Shown piece after piece: positions 25,801-37,900 of a stretch of 64,000 nucleotides of DNA. The DNA comes from Rhyacichthys aspro. Taxonomy: Eukaryota; Chordata; Actinopteri; Gobiiformes; Rhyacichthyidae. Under the pieces are notes generated by a model. It was not told the DNA's origin, ran no database searches, and was given only the letters and a program-made list of their open reading frames with translations. The stretch covers positions 10,307,422-10,371,421 of the forward strand of contig CM072158.1 in NCBI GenBank assembly GCA_036850595.1, written 5' to 3'. Positions within the stretch are counted from its first letter, which is position 1; each line of letters opens with the position of its first letter. The position numbers were made by a program, and so were the translations under genes.

Positions 25801-28800
25801 ACCTGTGTCAACAACAGTAAGATAAAATGTCTATCTGGAACATGTGGTCCTGTAAAGGCAGCAAAAACAGCAGAAGCTATCAGCTGTGACTTATGCTGCA
25901 CGTGTTTTGTGAAGACCCACCCAGGCGTCTCGCATTTGCAGCTGTCTTCTATAGGAGTAGGGAAGGGCTCGTATTTTTATAACCATGCGGAGAAGTCTCC
26001 CTGAACCTCCTCCTACTCCATTTTGTTAGCCCTTGTATCAAAACAATCTGCAGAGTCGAGTGAAAAAAAAAAAAAAAAACGCTCTTGGCTTGACCCGATT
26101 TATTCGGAGAAGTAACAATGTTGTTTGTCCCCGTACGTTTCGACTGTAGTAAATTTCTGGATTGCTAGTGCGATGCTTCTTCTATCTAGATGCACACAGG
26201 GACCTTAAAAGTGAAGGGTGTGCAAATTAAATATGTTGGCCAGTTCTTAGGGTCCTATAAATCACACTGTGGATTTGCCAAGTGCTTGATCAGCTCATTA
26301 TGACAGCAGCAGGGTGAAAGAAGGAGATCTAGAGAAGGTAGAGGTTATAACCCTGTAATAAAATATACATTGGTACTGAGCTGTCCTATTGTTTTGCTAA
26401 CTGCTGCAGTCTCTAAGTCGTTTTAGGTTACCCGATATACGCCATCCACTTCAGCAGAAAGAAGCAGGGGGCACAGTGAAATGTAGCCTCACCCAGATAA
26501 ACTGCTTAGCAAGGGCACAGCAGACAAAACATAACTCTACCGTGAGAGAGAACGCAGCAACATTACATTTCACCCCTTATACTTAAGGAAAAGAGTGTAA
26601 AGATACAATCTCAAGATGGTTTAATGAGCTGGGACCCTGAAACAAAAACAAAGTAGGTGTGTTCGGCTTATTAGCTCACTTTTGGCAGGGCAGTCTCCCC
26701 AATGAACACTTCTGACGTTTACCATTTCAGCCGGAGCACAAAAGGCCCAACCCGAAGTTTGTGTGTGACCAGGCAAAGGCCCATTCTTCTGCATAATGTA
26801 ACCCAATCTCAAATAGAAGTTATTAGCTTCTTAGCCATTCAGCAGATAGTGTGACTAACCCGAGACCGTACAGAGAGATCATATCATGTAAATACATAAA
26901 GTGAGCTAGCACATGAAAGTGTTACGTTTCAAAGTAATTGGTGTTACTCAGCACAAAAAAGATACTTGGCCCATCGCTCAATGTTACATAGTGCAGCAGT
27001 ATTTGTCGAACCAGGGGAGCTGTGTCTTCAAAAAGGGGGTTATAGTTTCTCTGTTTTAAAATGCCTTTAACTGTTTTAATGATTTTGATGCTCTATATTT
27101 TGAGGTAAAAACGTCACATAGTGTTGCTGTAACCCTTAAAAACATTTTGGACAGTTTGTTCAGCTATTTGTATTGGACACAAAGAATCATAAAAGGCCCA
27201 AGGGAAAGCAAACCCATGCAAAAAGGACAAATATCGCTAAATTAAAAGAATAATATTCCTATTTACTAGTGTGGCAGTTGGACTTTTACACAACTGACAT
27301 TAACGCAGCCATTTCTATTTTTTGTGCTCTGGTTATAATTGTCCCATAATTACACGGAGCGAGTAGGGCAAACATTCAATGATGCAATTAGCAAGTCTGG
27401 TAATGTGACCCTGGCCAAATGATGGAGGGGCACTGACAGAGCTAGTGACAGAGCTAGTGACAGTGGCAGCAACCGTACCCCCGCGTCGCCTCGACCTTGA
27501 CACCTCGTTTTCACATCAACTGACTGTTAAAGGCCTCGGAGAACAACAATATTTCAGCTATGGAGCTTCAACTATGCACCGGTGACAACGCTATACTTTA
27601 AATCAGTGATGCAGATGAAAACCACCTCCTCCTAAGACTCTTTACTGTGTTTGTCTTACAAGTGAGCTAAGGCTAATAAAGCACAACCATTAGCATAAAT
27701 CTCTACGTTTGTCACATCACTTTTGGGCAGTGTGTTTGCTCAGGGAGAAACACAATTCTCTGCAGTTTGCCGTGGACATACCCATCTGTTCATGTCAAAA
27801 TCCCTGTCTCTATCAACTCTTTGTTGTTGTACCCGAGGAATTGAATTTGAACATCAACAAACAAATAGGAGGTAAAAGACTTAAGTCTAAAAGTCAGCAG
27901 GACATATTTGCGACATAGATATAGATATATATATATCTGACTATCACTGTCATTTCATTGATGCCACTAAATAATTAACAGATGTTTAATACGGTTTCTG
28001 ACATGTTTCCTGAATCTGACAACAATTTGTAACAGGCAGTTTAACATAGTATACATTCATACGACCATAGGGCAACTGAACATCAAAAAGTATTCCAATA
28101 ATCTATCTACACTTTGCTGTGGACCAATGCCAAATATCAAAGCTGCTGCGAGAATCCTCATTATTAGTTAAAATACAGCCACACAAGCCAAACCACATAG
28201 CTGAAAAGTCTAGTGAAAACTGTAACCAAAGGAAACTTGCTGGTTTTTGCAGCATGCAATTACTTGTGAAATACCCTTACGTCATTTTCTTCTTCTCAGT
28301 TCTGCCCCAGGCCTGTGCATCAGCTCCTGCTGCTCTGAGCTATAAATGTCTTTCAAGCTTGCACTTTGCCTTTTCCTGGATGTTTGTGCTACTGCTGCTT
28401 TCTGCCTTCCACAATATTTGGGTTGGTATAAATATAAATGTCTTTTTTCATCTGGACAATAGAATACTTGTGATGTTTTTGGCCACCTTTTTTTTCACTG
28501 TGCGAATGATGATAGCTTTAATGCTTCGTGTACACACTGCTGCTAAATGAGATGTTGTTTGAGCAGGCTTCATGCCAACTTGAATAAAGTGAACTTTGTT
28601 CTCCAGGCTGTCTTTACTCGTGGCAACATTTTCATACCAGCAATCCCAGCTTTGCATAAGGCCTATCACTCATGTGGTCACATCACGTATAAAGTTATAT
28701 TTTAACCGTCCTGTTACTGTCCAATAATGTACAAATAAGATAAGGAAACTACTTGACTAAAATACTGATTGCCATAGATTAAAACAGGCTGGTTGGTTAG

Positions 28801-30138
28801 ATTTCCAAGAAACAGACTGATGCACAATGATCAGGTCAATGCTAAGAAACGTGTGTACCTAGAACTACGAATCTGTAATGTGGAGTGAGTCGTCACTCAA
28901 GAAGGCCCCATGTGACAGATATTGTGTATTGTGAGGCAACAGGAGACACTGATAAGAGGTCTTCTTACATAATGACCTGCACTATACAAGTGGCATATTT
29001 TTCTTCACTGACATAAGTATAGATAAATTCTGTTTTTACCATTTTGTGGAGAGAAATAGTTGAGTAAAAGGTGTAATTTGCTGACATAAATTATTCATGC
29101 CATGTATGAAGGTCAAGTGTTTGAGGTTAAGTGTAGAAGTGCAGCTGAAAGCACCATGTTCATTCTCATTAAACCTCTGTGAAATAATAATCACATTAAC
29201 TGATGTGGATCAAAATGTGACATTTTAATTGTGTACTTCTTTGATTAGAAGGCTGAGGTTAAGGTTTTGATGATATTGAATTAATTGTATTGGGTTTTGA
29301 ATTTGTAAACAATAAAATCCATTATATTTATAAAATCGAAAAGGCCATATATTCTCTTGGTTGGTTCTACAAGCCTTGCTTTCGTCCAGAAACCCATGTT
29401 TGTTTTTTTCTTCAATTGCATACTCACCGAGAAAACTGCATTTTGGAGCCCAAAAGGTATGGGTGTGAGTCTTGCTAAGGCCACAACTTTCAGTCCACTC
29501 CCTCCTTCAACCACTCGTATGACAGCACTGAGCTGCTCACTGTTCCCAACTTTGTTCAGCACCCAGTCGGTCAGCAATCGTTTGCAAACCAGGTGTGCCA
29601 CGAAGGTCCCTATTAAAACTCCCACCATTACCAGCCCCATGCCCAGCACAAAGCCATAGAGGTAGCCAGCTGCCACGTTGAGAACTATATAACCCCATCC
29701 ACAGGGGAATGACACTATGATCAGGCCGACTATGAACAGCATGGCTCCTACGAGGCTGTCCAAACTTTCCACCCAGAGCAACAGGTCCTTGAGGTATTGG
29801 CGCACCAAGGCGACAGAGGAGAAGCATACAAGAGTCAGGATGCATGCCAGCAGGGCACTCTTAAAGCAACAAGTGGTGATACAACACGGGTGTCTAAACT
29901 CTCCACTGGCAGCAAAGGTGGTCCCTCCACTGTCACTGATGACCTCTGAGTCTCCATCAGATTTCCCCAAACCGCTCGCTCTCTCGTCGAAAGCGCTGCA
30001 GATGAGAATGTCGATTTTGTCACACTCCTCGGTGGCGTTCCTCTGCAGCCAGCGGTTCAGCTGAATATGTGCTTTGCCCACAGCATGTCTGAGAAGCTTG
30101 GAGAACAGCTGTACAGTCGTGGCCCCTGACATGGACAT
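22888..30138 (-). CDS. tmem64: Transmembrane protein 64 (DedA/VTT domain)
   Basis: Exons in transcription order are 30138-29428 (ATG), 24679-24524 and 23079-22888 (TAA), all phase 0, encoding 352 residues. The start MSMSGATTVQLFSKLLRHAV aligns with the family N-terminus; a second ATG two codons later is an alternative start. A Cys-rich stretch precedes the first membrane segment (about residues 85-110). The conserved VTT/DedA core follows: LLWVESLDSLVGAMLFIVGL, SFPCGWGYIVLNVAAGYLYG, the signature RVVEGGSGLKVVALARLTPI, and exon 2 [20 protein letters not shown]. Exon 3 holds the last membrane helix (IIISIGLMFYVVHRAQ) and a Ser-rich tail ending NCINVV. TMEM64 is reported to interact with SERCA2 and to affect osteoclast calcium and Wnt/beta-catenin signalling. 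Introns of 4.7 kb and 1.4 kb contain no other gene that I can support. Confidence 0.95.
24680..29427 (-). other. tmem64: tmem64 intron 1
   Basis: This 4.7 kb AT-rich intron holds a poly(A) run near 26062-26079 and a short (GATA)n/(TA)n tract at 27917-27936. Plus-strand open frames such as 28119-28550 have no recognisable homology. No transposable element, RNA gene or exon could be supported by eye. Confidence 0.5.
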
Positions 30139-30599
30139 GTTGGCCCCTCAGGTCTGCTCTGGGCTCAGATAACCTTTCTTAAACAGAAGGGTGCTCTGTC
30201 TTGAGCCTTTTTTATAAGCAGCACAAGTCCATGTCTTGCAGTGTATTAGGATCCGACATATATAAGGTCTTTTAATATGGGTTTTATCTGTGACAGAGCA
30301 TTGTTCTTCAAATTTAAGGGCAACCGTTTAAAAGGTTAAAATATTTCTCTTTTAATTGGCATTGTGTAATTGTCCAAGTTGTACTGTCTATCTTGGATAA
30401 ACTAGAAGAGTATCATGCCAGTTCATGGTCTTAAAAACTACAATTTTGTCACCTCTACCTGAAGCACCAGCCATATTCAAATAATTCATCATTAAGTCCA
30501 GGACACCGATGGCTTAATCAAGCGGCGGATGTCACATCTAACATTTTAAAAGTCCAGAGATGTTTAAAAGCAAGGTACTGCGAGCAGGTAAACTTCTAC

Positions 30600-31050
30600 G
30601 ACTAGTACATTATTCCTCGCCATCCCGATGAAGTCAAGCCACGAGCATAAATCACAGCGCGGCTAACTACTCGCTCCTGTCCGTAGCTAACCAGCCCGCT
30701 GCGTGGATAAAGTCCTCCGCTGCATTTCTCAAGAGTAAACCGCACAATACGGCCTTCAGCTCGGCTTCCTCCGTAGACAGGTCGGCGGACAGAGCGTGTG
30801 ACACCGCTGCAACAGCACCGTCAGCTCCGTATCTGTCAGCCTGGTGTTGTGGTTTCTCTCGTATTTGCTCCCACCGTGGACGCTGCCGCTGTTGTTGTCG
30901 CTGTTAAAGCTATTCATTCCAACCACTGTTTGTGTCCCAGAATGCCAAGTAACCTCAGACCACGTGACAGGCCAACCGAGTCTTCCAGCCAATCAAATGC
31001 AATGGATTTGGTATCGCGATATTTGAGCAAGGGCGGGACGATTCTTGGAA
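30600..31050 (-). promoter_or_regulatory. CpG-containing region upstream of tmem64
   Basis: Relative to its surroundings this interval is rich in CG dinucleotides. It has a CCAAT box (CCAATC at 30989-30994 on the plus strand) and CACGTG at 30961-30966. It lies 0.5-0.9 kb upstream of the tmem64 ATG and is probably its promoter or first exon. A possible splice acceptor (GAGCCCAG on the minus strand, near 30160) sits just upstream of the ATG and would allow a separate 5' exon. Two overlapping minus-strand open frames occupy it; see findings. Confidence 0.4.
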
Positions 31051-31819
31051 AAAATTAAAATAATCAGTCGAATTCTTCCTTGAGCTTCCACTTTTAATTG
31101 TGTTACTTTTACAGAATAATTTCTTTATGGGTTTTTTTTTTTAAAATACATTTATATGTTTTAAATAAGGTGTGATGAAGACTTTTATTTGATGTGGGTA
31201 CAAGTAGATATATGGTAATAATTCGTTTAGAAGTATTTTTAGACGTTTTTTCAACACCGATTGAATTTCGGTTATTCTTGTGGTGTAACAATTCCACTAG
31301 ATGGGGCTGTAACACAATTTTCCACCAAAAAAATCTCCTCTATTCCAACAAGTGTCATTTGCGTGCTCACTTCTGATTCAGTATGTGTTTTCCCACCTAA
31401 ACATAAACATTTGCCGTAATTATTTATTCTCTAAAGCTGCAATAAGCAACAATGGGCTCATTTTGTTGCACTGGTAATATTTAACCACTTTCCAAGAATC
31501 AAAGATAGGAATGAGTGAAGGGTCTGCTGAATATTTACCAGTGAAAGTTGAAAAAAGACAAAATGTGTTGAATTGTTTTCATCTTTAGGTCACACTCGGT
31601 TTCCTAATGTGTTATAAAGCAATCGTGAAACACATCAAAAGCAGCCGGAAGACGTTTCTTTCAAAATAAGAGCAAAACCACGTTAGAGCGAGCGTTAATA
31701 CAGTTACTAATCACCCCACAGGAGTAAATATGTTGAATTTATAAGTATTCTAATTACAATGATAATTTTAATCGATTTGTATGTCTTTTGAATATCACTT
31801 ATTTAAGCTGTTTATGTAT

Positions 31820-31950
31820 GTCTACCGGAAGTGCTGTGTTTGGTGACGCTGGTTTGACGTGCCTCGCTCCTGAGTCCAGCGGCAGATCATGGATAAATGC
31901 GAGAGGCGCACGCATTCCTGCACAGTTCACTCCTGAAGCTGCTTCTGACG
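31820..31950 (+). promoter_or_regulatory. necab1: necab1 promoter-proximal region and 5' leader with uORF
   Basis: An ETS-type ACCGGAAGT lies near 31824-31832. A 15-codon upstream ORF runs from ATG 31889 to TGA 31934-31936, 14 nt before the main ATG at 31951. The position of the transcription start is not known. Confidence 0.45.
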
Positions 31951-34900
31951 ATGGACTGTAGCGACGAGGTGCAGTGTGTGCCCGAGGAGCCCGGCTCTGA
32001 GATGGAGCTGAAGAAGGGGATGTCCATATTTATTGATGTAAGTAAATAAGCTTGCTCAGAAATGACATTAGAACATTTTACAAACAATAAGACAAAAATG
32101 CGCAGAGGCCAAGTTTATTTAGACATAACACGGTATGAGAAAATAATTTAACAATATGCAGTATGTTCAAATTCGTGTTCAAAGTATATTTTAGTGAGTT
32201 AAACTATGAGCTTGTAGAAATTCATTTTAACATGTGTTACCCTGTTGCATGATGCATAGAGCGTCTTTTTCTTTTTCAATTTGACAACACTGACCTTTTA
32301 GTTTGGTATCTGGTTGAAAGCACATATGAGCCAAATGAGCCATTGACTATTTATTGATATGCCAAAGCCTTAAATTAGTCTCTCAGTTTGATAAAATACA
32401 CAATTAAGCTTCTCAATTAAGCTGCATATTCAAGTGTAAAAAAAAACAAAAAAAACATCAAACATGTAATATACCCATTAATCGAGATTCTTATAATGTA
32501 TAATTGATCTTGGATGATGAGATTTTAAATATTAATAGATATATTATCAGACTAATGATTATAACTCCATTAAATGTGTCGTGGCCCTTATACAGCAGCT
32601 CCATTCCTATCTTTTAACACTGTGCTTCTCATCAATGGCTTGCTGCATGTATTGTTTGTTAAAGACTCAGAGGCTGATTTATTCGTGGTATGATGTTGAG
32701 CAGGTGGCGCTGAGAATTCTGCACCACTTGTTATTATAAGATTAATTTTCTTGTGTCTCCTGTGAGCTTTGTCTGCAGCAGAGCACTCAATCTCAGTTAG
32801 GGAGGGTTTTCTTTAGTGTGACTTACTTCTATAAAATAAAAAATCAATTACATCCACACTATACATTTGGAAACTTCGATACTTTCAATACAATAAACTC
32901 AAATCAGAAGTACATTTGATTAATTGATAATTGTTATATTAAATACAACTGATGTTTGTCTTTCTCAGTAATCTATTTATTGAGCATTGTATAGTTATTA
33001 ATATGAAAGATGTTTTGTCCGTATGGTTCAAGATATTCTGCCTGCTGATGGTTCCACCCCGAGTAGGAAGAGTTCAGACAAATTAAATCCCCTAGAGTAC
33101 ATTTTCAACCTTTTTACTCTCCAGATTTACAGCTTACATAGACATGGTCTTTTGAACTGTGAAAAAAGTGAAAAGAAAATATAGTTTTGAAAGTTGATTT
33201 ATTGCTTCAATATGAAAATTTTAGGCAGTGTTCACTGTGATTGATAAATTTGCTGCTCCTGAAATGGATATTTAATTGGCTAAATAGATCACAACCTAGT
33301 TTTTAAAGCCAAGAGGATTTGATAAGACTAGCAACAGCTGTATTTTATAGTGCAGCTTTAAAAGAGAGGTTTTTTTTAGGGAGAGACTGCACTAATTACA
33401 TTAAGTTCTGCATCAGTACTTTCCAGATACACTCAATATTCATCAGAACCAGGACACGGAGTACAGAGTGCTATTTTTAATGTGCTGCTGGTCTGGTCCC
33501 AGTCAGTTTAAAGCTGATGTGGCCGTTGCCACTGTGCCTTTCATCTCCTCTGGACCCGGGGACAGCAGAATTAATTATTAAATGACACACTGCTTTTTAG
33601 AGCATGATCAATTCGATCCTCACACACCTTGACACACAAACACACACTTTGAAGAGGTGAAACCTGTTTTGACCACACTTTCCTCCTGTTTCTTGTTGCA
33701 GATTTTGCGGCGAGCTGATAAAAATGGTAAATGTCAATCCGTCCTTTTGTCTCATCCGTCGTTGGTTTGAGTTCCTCGTGTTGCATGTGAAAACAGATGT
33801 ACTTTCTCAGTGGGATTCTGGTCAGGGTTATGTGCTGATGCTCTTGTCAGTTTCCATGGAAACAGAAAACTGACCATGCCCAGGAAGAAGGTTCGGTATC
33901 AGAGCCTTAATAAAGAAAAATGTCAAAGATTTGCACACAGCTCAACGCTTTGATTAGGAGACTACTAGTGGATGGCTCCAGGATGGTCTAACTTTAGTCT
34001 GTTGAGTCTACAAGTATTTCTCACCTCTTTTACTCTCTACTGTGTCAACACTATTGTAGACACATGGGAGTGAGAAGGGAGGCTGTTGTGCATTTGTACT
34101 GTGCACTGATTCTATTGCATTTTATTCATTAAGTTTGTGCTATTGTTTGGAAACAGTTATTTTATAGTTAAAACAGGTGCTTGAACTTTTTTGATACTAG
34201 ATAAATATTGTGACACTTTCTTTTATCTTCACAAATACCATTCTCTTGATATGGCCTTATTTAGTAACATAACACATACAAGGCTATATTTCCATAAACT
34301 CTGTGCACTAAAAAAGGCTTTTTCTATATTTAAATAGCAGCAACTGAAATTCCAGATCAAAGGACATTGCTGCTTTAGGATACTCCATAATCCTATTTAA
34401 AGCTGCGTATGTTTCAGTAATCACGAATAGAGCCATTTATTTCAAGCTCATATTTCCCAAAATACATGCAGCAACAATAAAAAACACTTTTTGGATACGG
34501 CAAATTGTGGTTTTCTTTGCCAGTCTAAGAATATTTTCATGATCACAAGCTAATTTAATATTAGAGCCGTTATGTGTCACCTCTGTACCAATATTATTTC
34601 TGGTCTCATCAAATTGTGAGTCATTGTGATCTTAATGCATGATGTGTGTGTCACGTTACGTTTTAAACTTACATTCACAGCTTCTTATTCATGCAGTCTG
34701 TCAAAGTCTGTCGCTTTTTTGTCTTATTTTACAGCAGACAATGAATGTTATTTCTAATATCTCAATGCGTACATGTACCTTGTACATACGGACCCTTTTA
34801 TTTACCTTACCTCATGTAACACTGTTTTTGTGACAGACCTAAGCTTTTCCCAACACTGTGTTGACAACCTGCATTTGTGCTGTGTCCCCAGATGACGGCA

Positions 34901-37900
34901 AGCTGTCTTTCGATGAGTTCAAAGCCTATTTCTCTGATGGCGTCCTGACAGCAGACGAACTGAAGGAGCTCTTCCACACCATCGACACTCACAACACAGA
35001 GTAAGGACACTCACTCTCACGTAGTTCAAAGAAATGAAACACTCGCAAGCAACTACCTGTCGCCTCCATAGCAACCACAGAGTAATCATTCAGGGGTACT
35101 TTCTATAATGCATTTACAAACTAATGTAAAAGTATCTCTTTCCTTGCATCTTGCACCAGGTTAATTTATCTTCTCACATGGCTTTACATGTGAAATCTAA
35201 TCAGTATCAGATATTGAGAACATACTTATTTTATCTGGACATGTGCTTTATTTTATATAGCTTGTCCCCTACACAATTTAGATGATGTGTCTGGTATTGA
35301 AATACACCCCAGAGTTTTAATGTTTTTTTTTTCTTGGTGGAGTACATGGCCCCTGTTTTACCTCCCATGCTCTTGTCTGTCCTTTAGCTCTAAGTGTTTT
35401 CTCCTGTTTTGATCCATTGATCGATGCCAAGTTTTACCCTTGTGGCCTACAGTTAGGGCTGGTGTTGAAATGACTCGCAGCCTTATCTCGCTGTAAAAAT
35501 CTGACATTTCAAACACAAAACACTCTTTCTGCCTTTGACCTTTTGTGCAAATGGACATTTATCGCATATTCTCAAAGGCTTAGGCTGAGAATTTTACTTG
35601 AGTCTCACAAGAGAAATGAAAACGTATGCATTATTTAGATATTCAAAATGAGACTACGTGTGTCTTCTTCTTTTTGTCAAGTTACAGTTGTGGTGCTTGC
35701 CCATTTATATAATGTATATAATTATCTCTTGGTCTCAGTTCAACAACATGATTATTCCCATGGTGCCATATTATGACTCCTAATGTAAAATGCTAATAAT
35801 GACTATTCAATTGAATGTTGCTGTTTTTGCAGCAATGTGGACACTGATGAACTCTGTGGTAAGTGAAAAATCCTCATTTTCATCACATATTTAAATGCTC
35901 CTCGACATTTCATAAAGGAAAAAAGCAGGACATGATTGGTCACATGCTCTGACCAGTCATGTGACAGATGTGTTTGAACTAAACACCTACAGCCCCGTCA
36001 CTGCAGTTTAACTCACAACAAACGTTTTTTGTCTTTTGTAGAGTATTTCTCCCAGCATCTTGGTGAATATGAGAATGTCCTGGCTGCCTTAGAAGACCTG
36101 AATATGTCCATACTGAAGGCCATGGACAAAACAAAGAAGGTAAGAGTAAAGTCACAACACGTTTGGACACTTAACGACAAAACAATATACACAGTAGACA
36201 CTGACAAAACGACCCGGATCAAAGAGACAGCTTGAGAAGGAGAATGACATTTGGAGCATTGCTTGAAGGCATCTGTGAGCAATACAGATTTTTTTTCTTG
36301 GTGTGTTGCAAGGAGACAGGGTAGGTCACATGCAGGTTAAATAAATTGTATCAGTCACATTTAATATCTTGATTTAAACAGTGATACGCAATGGTCCATG
36401 AGAACCTGGCGTCCTTTTGATTTTGACGCTGGAACTTTAAAATGGCATTTAATGGAGACTTATTATTTTAACAGCCTGGAGTGACATCAGTGAACCTCAG
36501 TATCATCATCATCATCATCATCATCACCATCAATATATATAATTTAATAACAAATACTACAAAACTAATCTAAAGATACTTAACAAATTACTATGAAAAG
36601 TGAACACAGGCTTATTCTAAATAACACAAAATAAGAAAAAAAAAAAATCCTATTTGGAAGTAATTCTACTAATGAACCTACATAATAGCCTCTATACAAT
36701 GGATAAGCTTCAAAGAAGGACTGTACTCATGAAACTGACTTTAAAATCACTGTCTTTTTTGGCAGAAACTGACTAACTCCACACTTGTGAAGTCTGTTAA
36801 TTGTTCAAACTGGTTTTGGTGATGATCATCAACACCTCTGTTTTATGTGTGAATCCGAAGACAGAAAATTGTAAGGTGTCCATTTTGTCATGTGCCTTTA
36901 TTGTAGCTTGCAGATGAATGTTCATTTACAGCTGGCAAAGTGTAAAAAGGATGAATATAAATGGAGGAATATGGAGCGCTTTAGTATGTCTCTTATTGAC
37001 TGTATTGATGTTGGAGTCGATATGATGCTAGCGCACATAACTCTGACGGCTCACGCAGCGCTCGTAATGATATTAATAAGACATGTTTGATTTACTCACA
37101 GTGTGGCCTGGGCTACACGCTGCAGACATCTCCCAGCATGCTCCTCTGCTTCTCAGCTTGTGGCCTCAGATCTTAGATTAGTCCCATTACTGTTACAGAG
37201 CCCAAAAGGAAGAGTCAGGCACTTCCCAGAACAATACTGCTTGTGTTTTTGGACTTCTAGTCTCTAAAGGTTTATAAAGTAATGTGGTGGCTTTCTAAAG
37301 TGACAGCAAAAAACTCATTGCACGTTATATGTGAAAGAATGAAGCGAGAAAGAAAAGCGCAACGTGAAATTAGGAGAGAAGGTTGGATGTTGAAAAGAGT
37401 TGGAGGAAAGCGATGTGGCTCAAGGGAGATTCTTCTTTGTTCTCAGTCTGTTGTATCTCAAGTGGCATGTCACAGAGTCAGCCTCAGATCTGTACACGAG
37501 CTCTCGCTCCGCTCCTGCAGAAACCGTGTGGGAGTCAAGGCATTCATCTGTCAGGAGTAGTTTTTATGGGTAAAGAGTAATTCCATTCAACCTTGATTTT
37601 AAATGCATACAGCTCTACGGTAAAGATAAATGGACCTGCCAATACTAGTAGCTCTTACAACTATTTTCTCTGATTTATATTTCAGGATAATATAAATAGC
37701 TGCTGACAATATCAAATCATTGCCGGCATGTGACAAGTTCTGTTAAAGCGAAAATCATTCAGACATAATGCGTAATTGAAAGATACAATGGGGCCAGTAA
37801 GAAAACATTATGAGGTTGTCCTATCTTCCGTCACCAATGCATGTCAAGGACTTAAGGTCTACCTATAAAAGAAGAGGGACAAGAAAAAATAACGCGTAAT

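Noticed and set aside
28119..28550. 143-codon plus-strand ORF with hydrophobic stretches
   Set aside because: It lies in tmem64 intron 1 on the opposite strand, has no recognised homology, and its length is within chance for AT-rich DNA.
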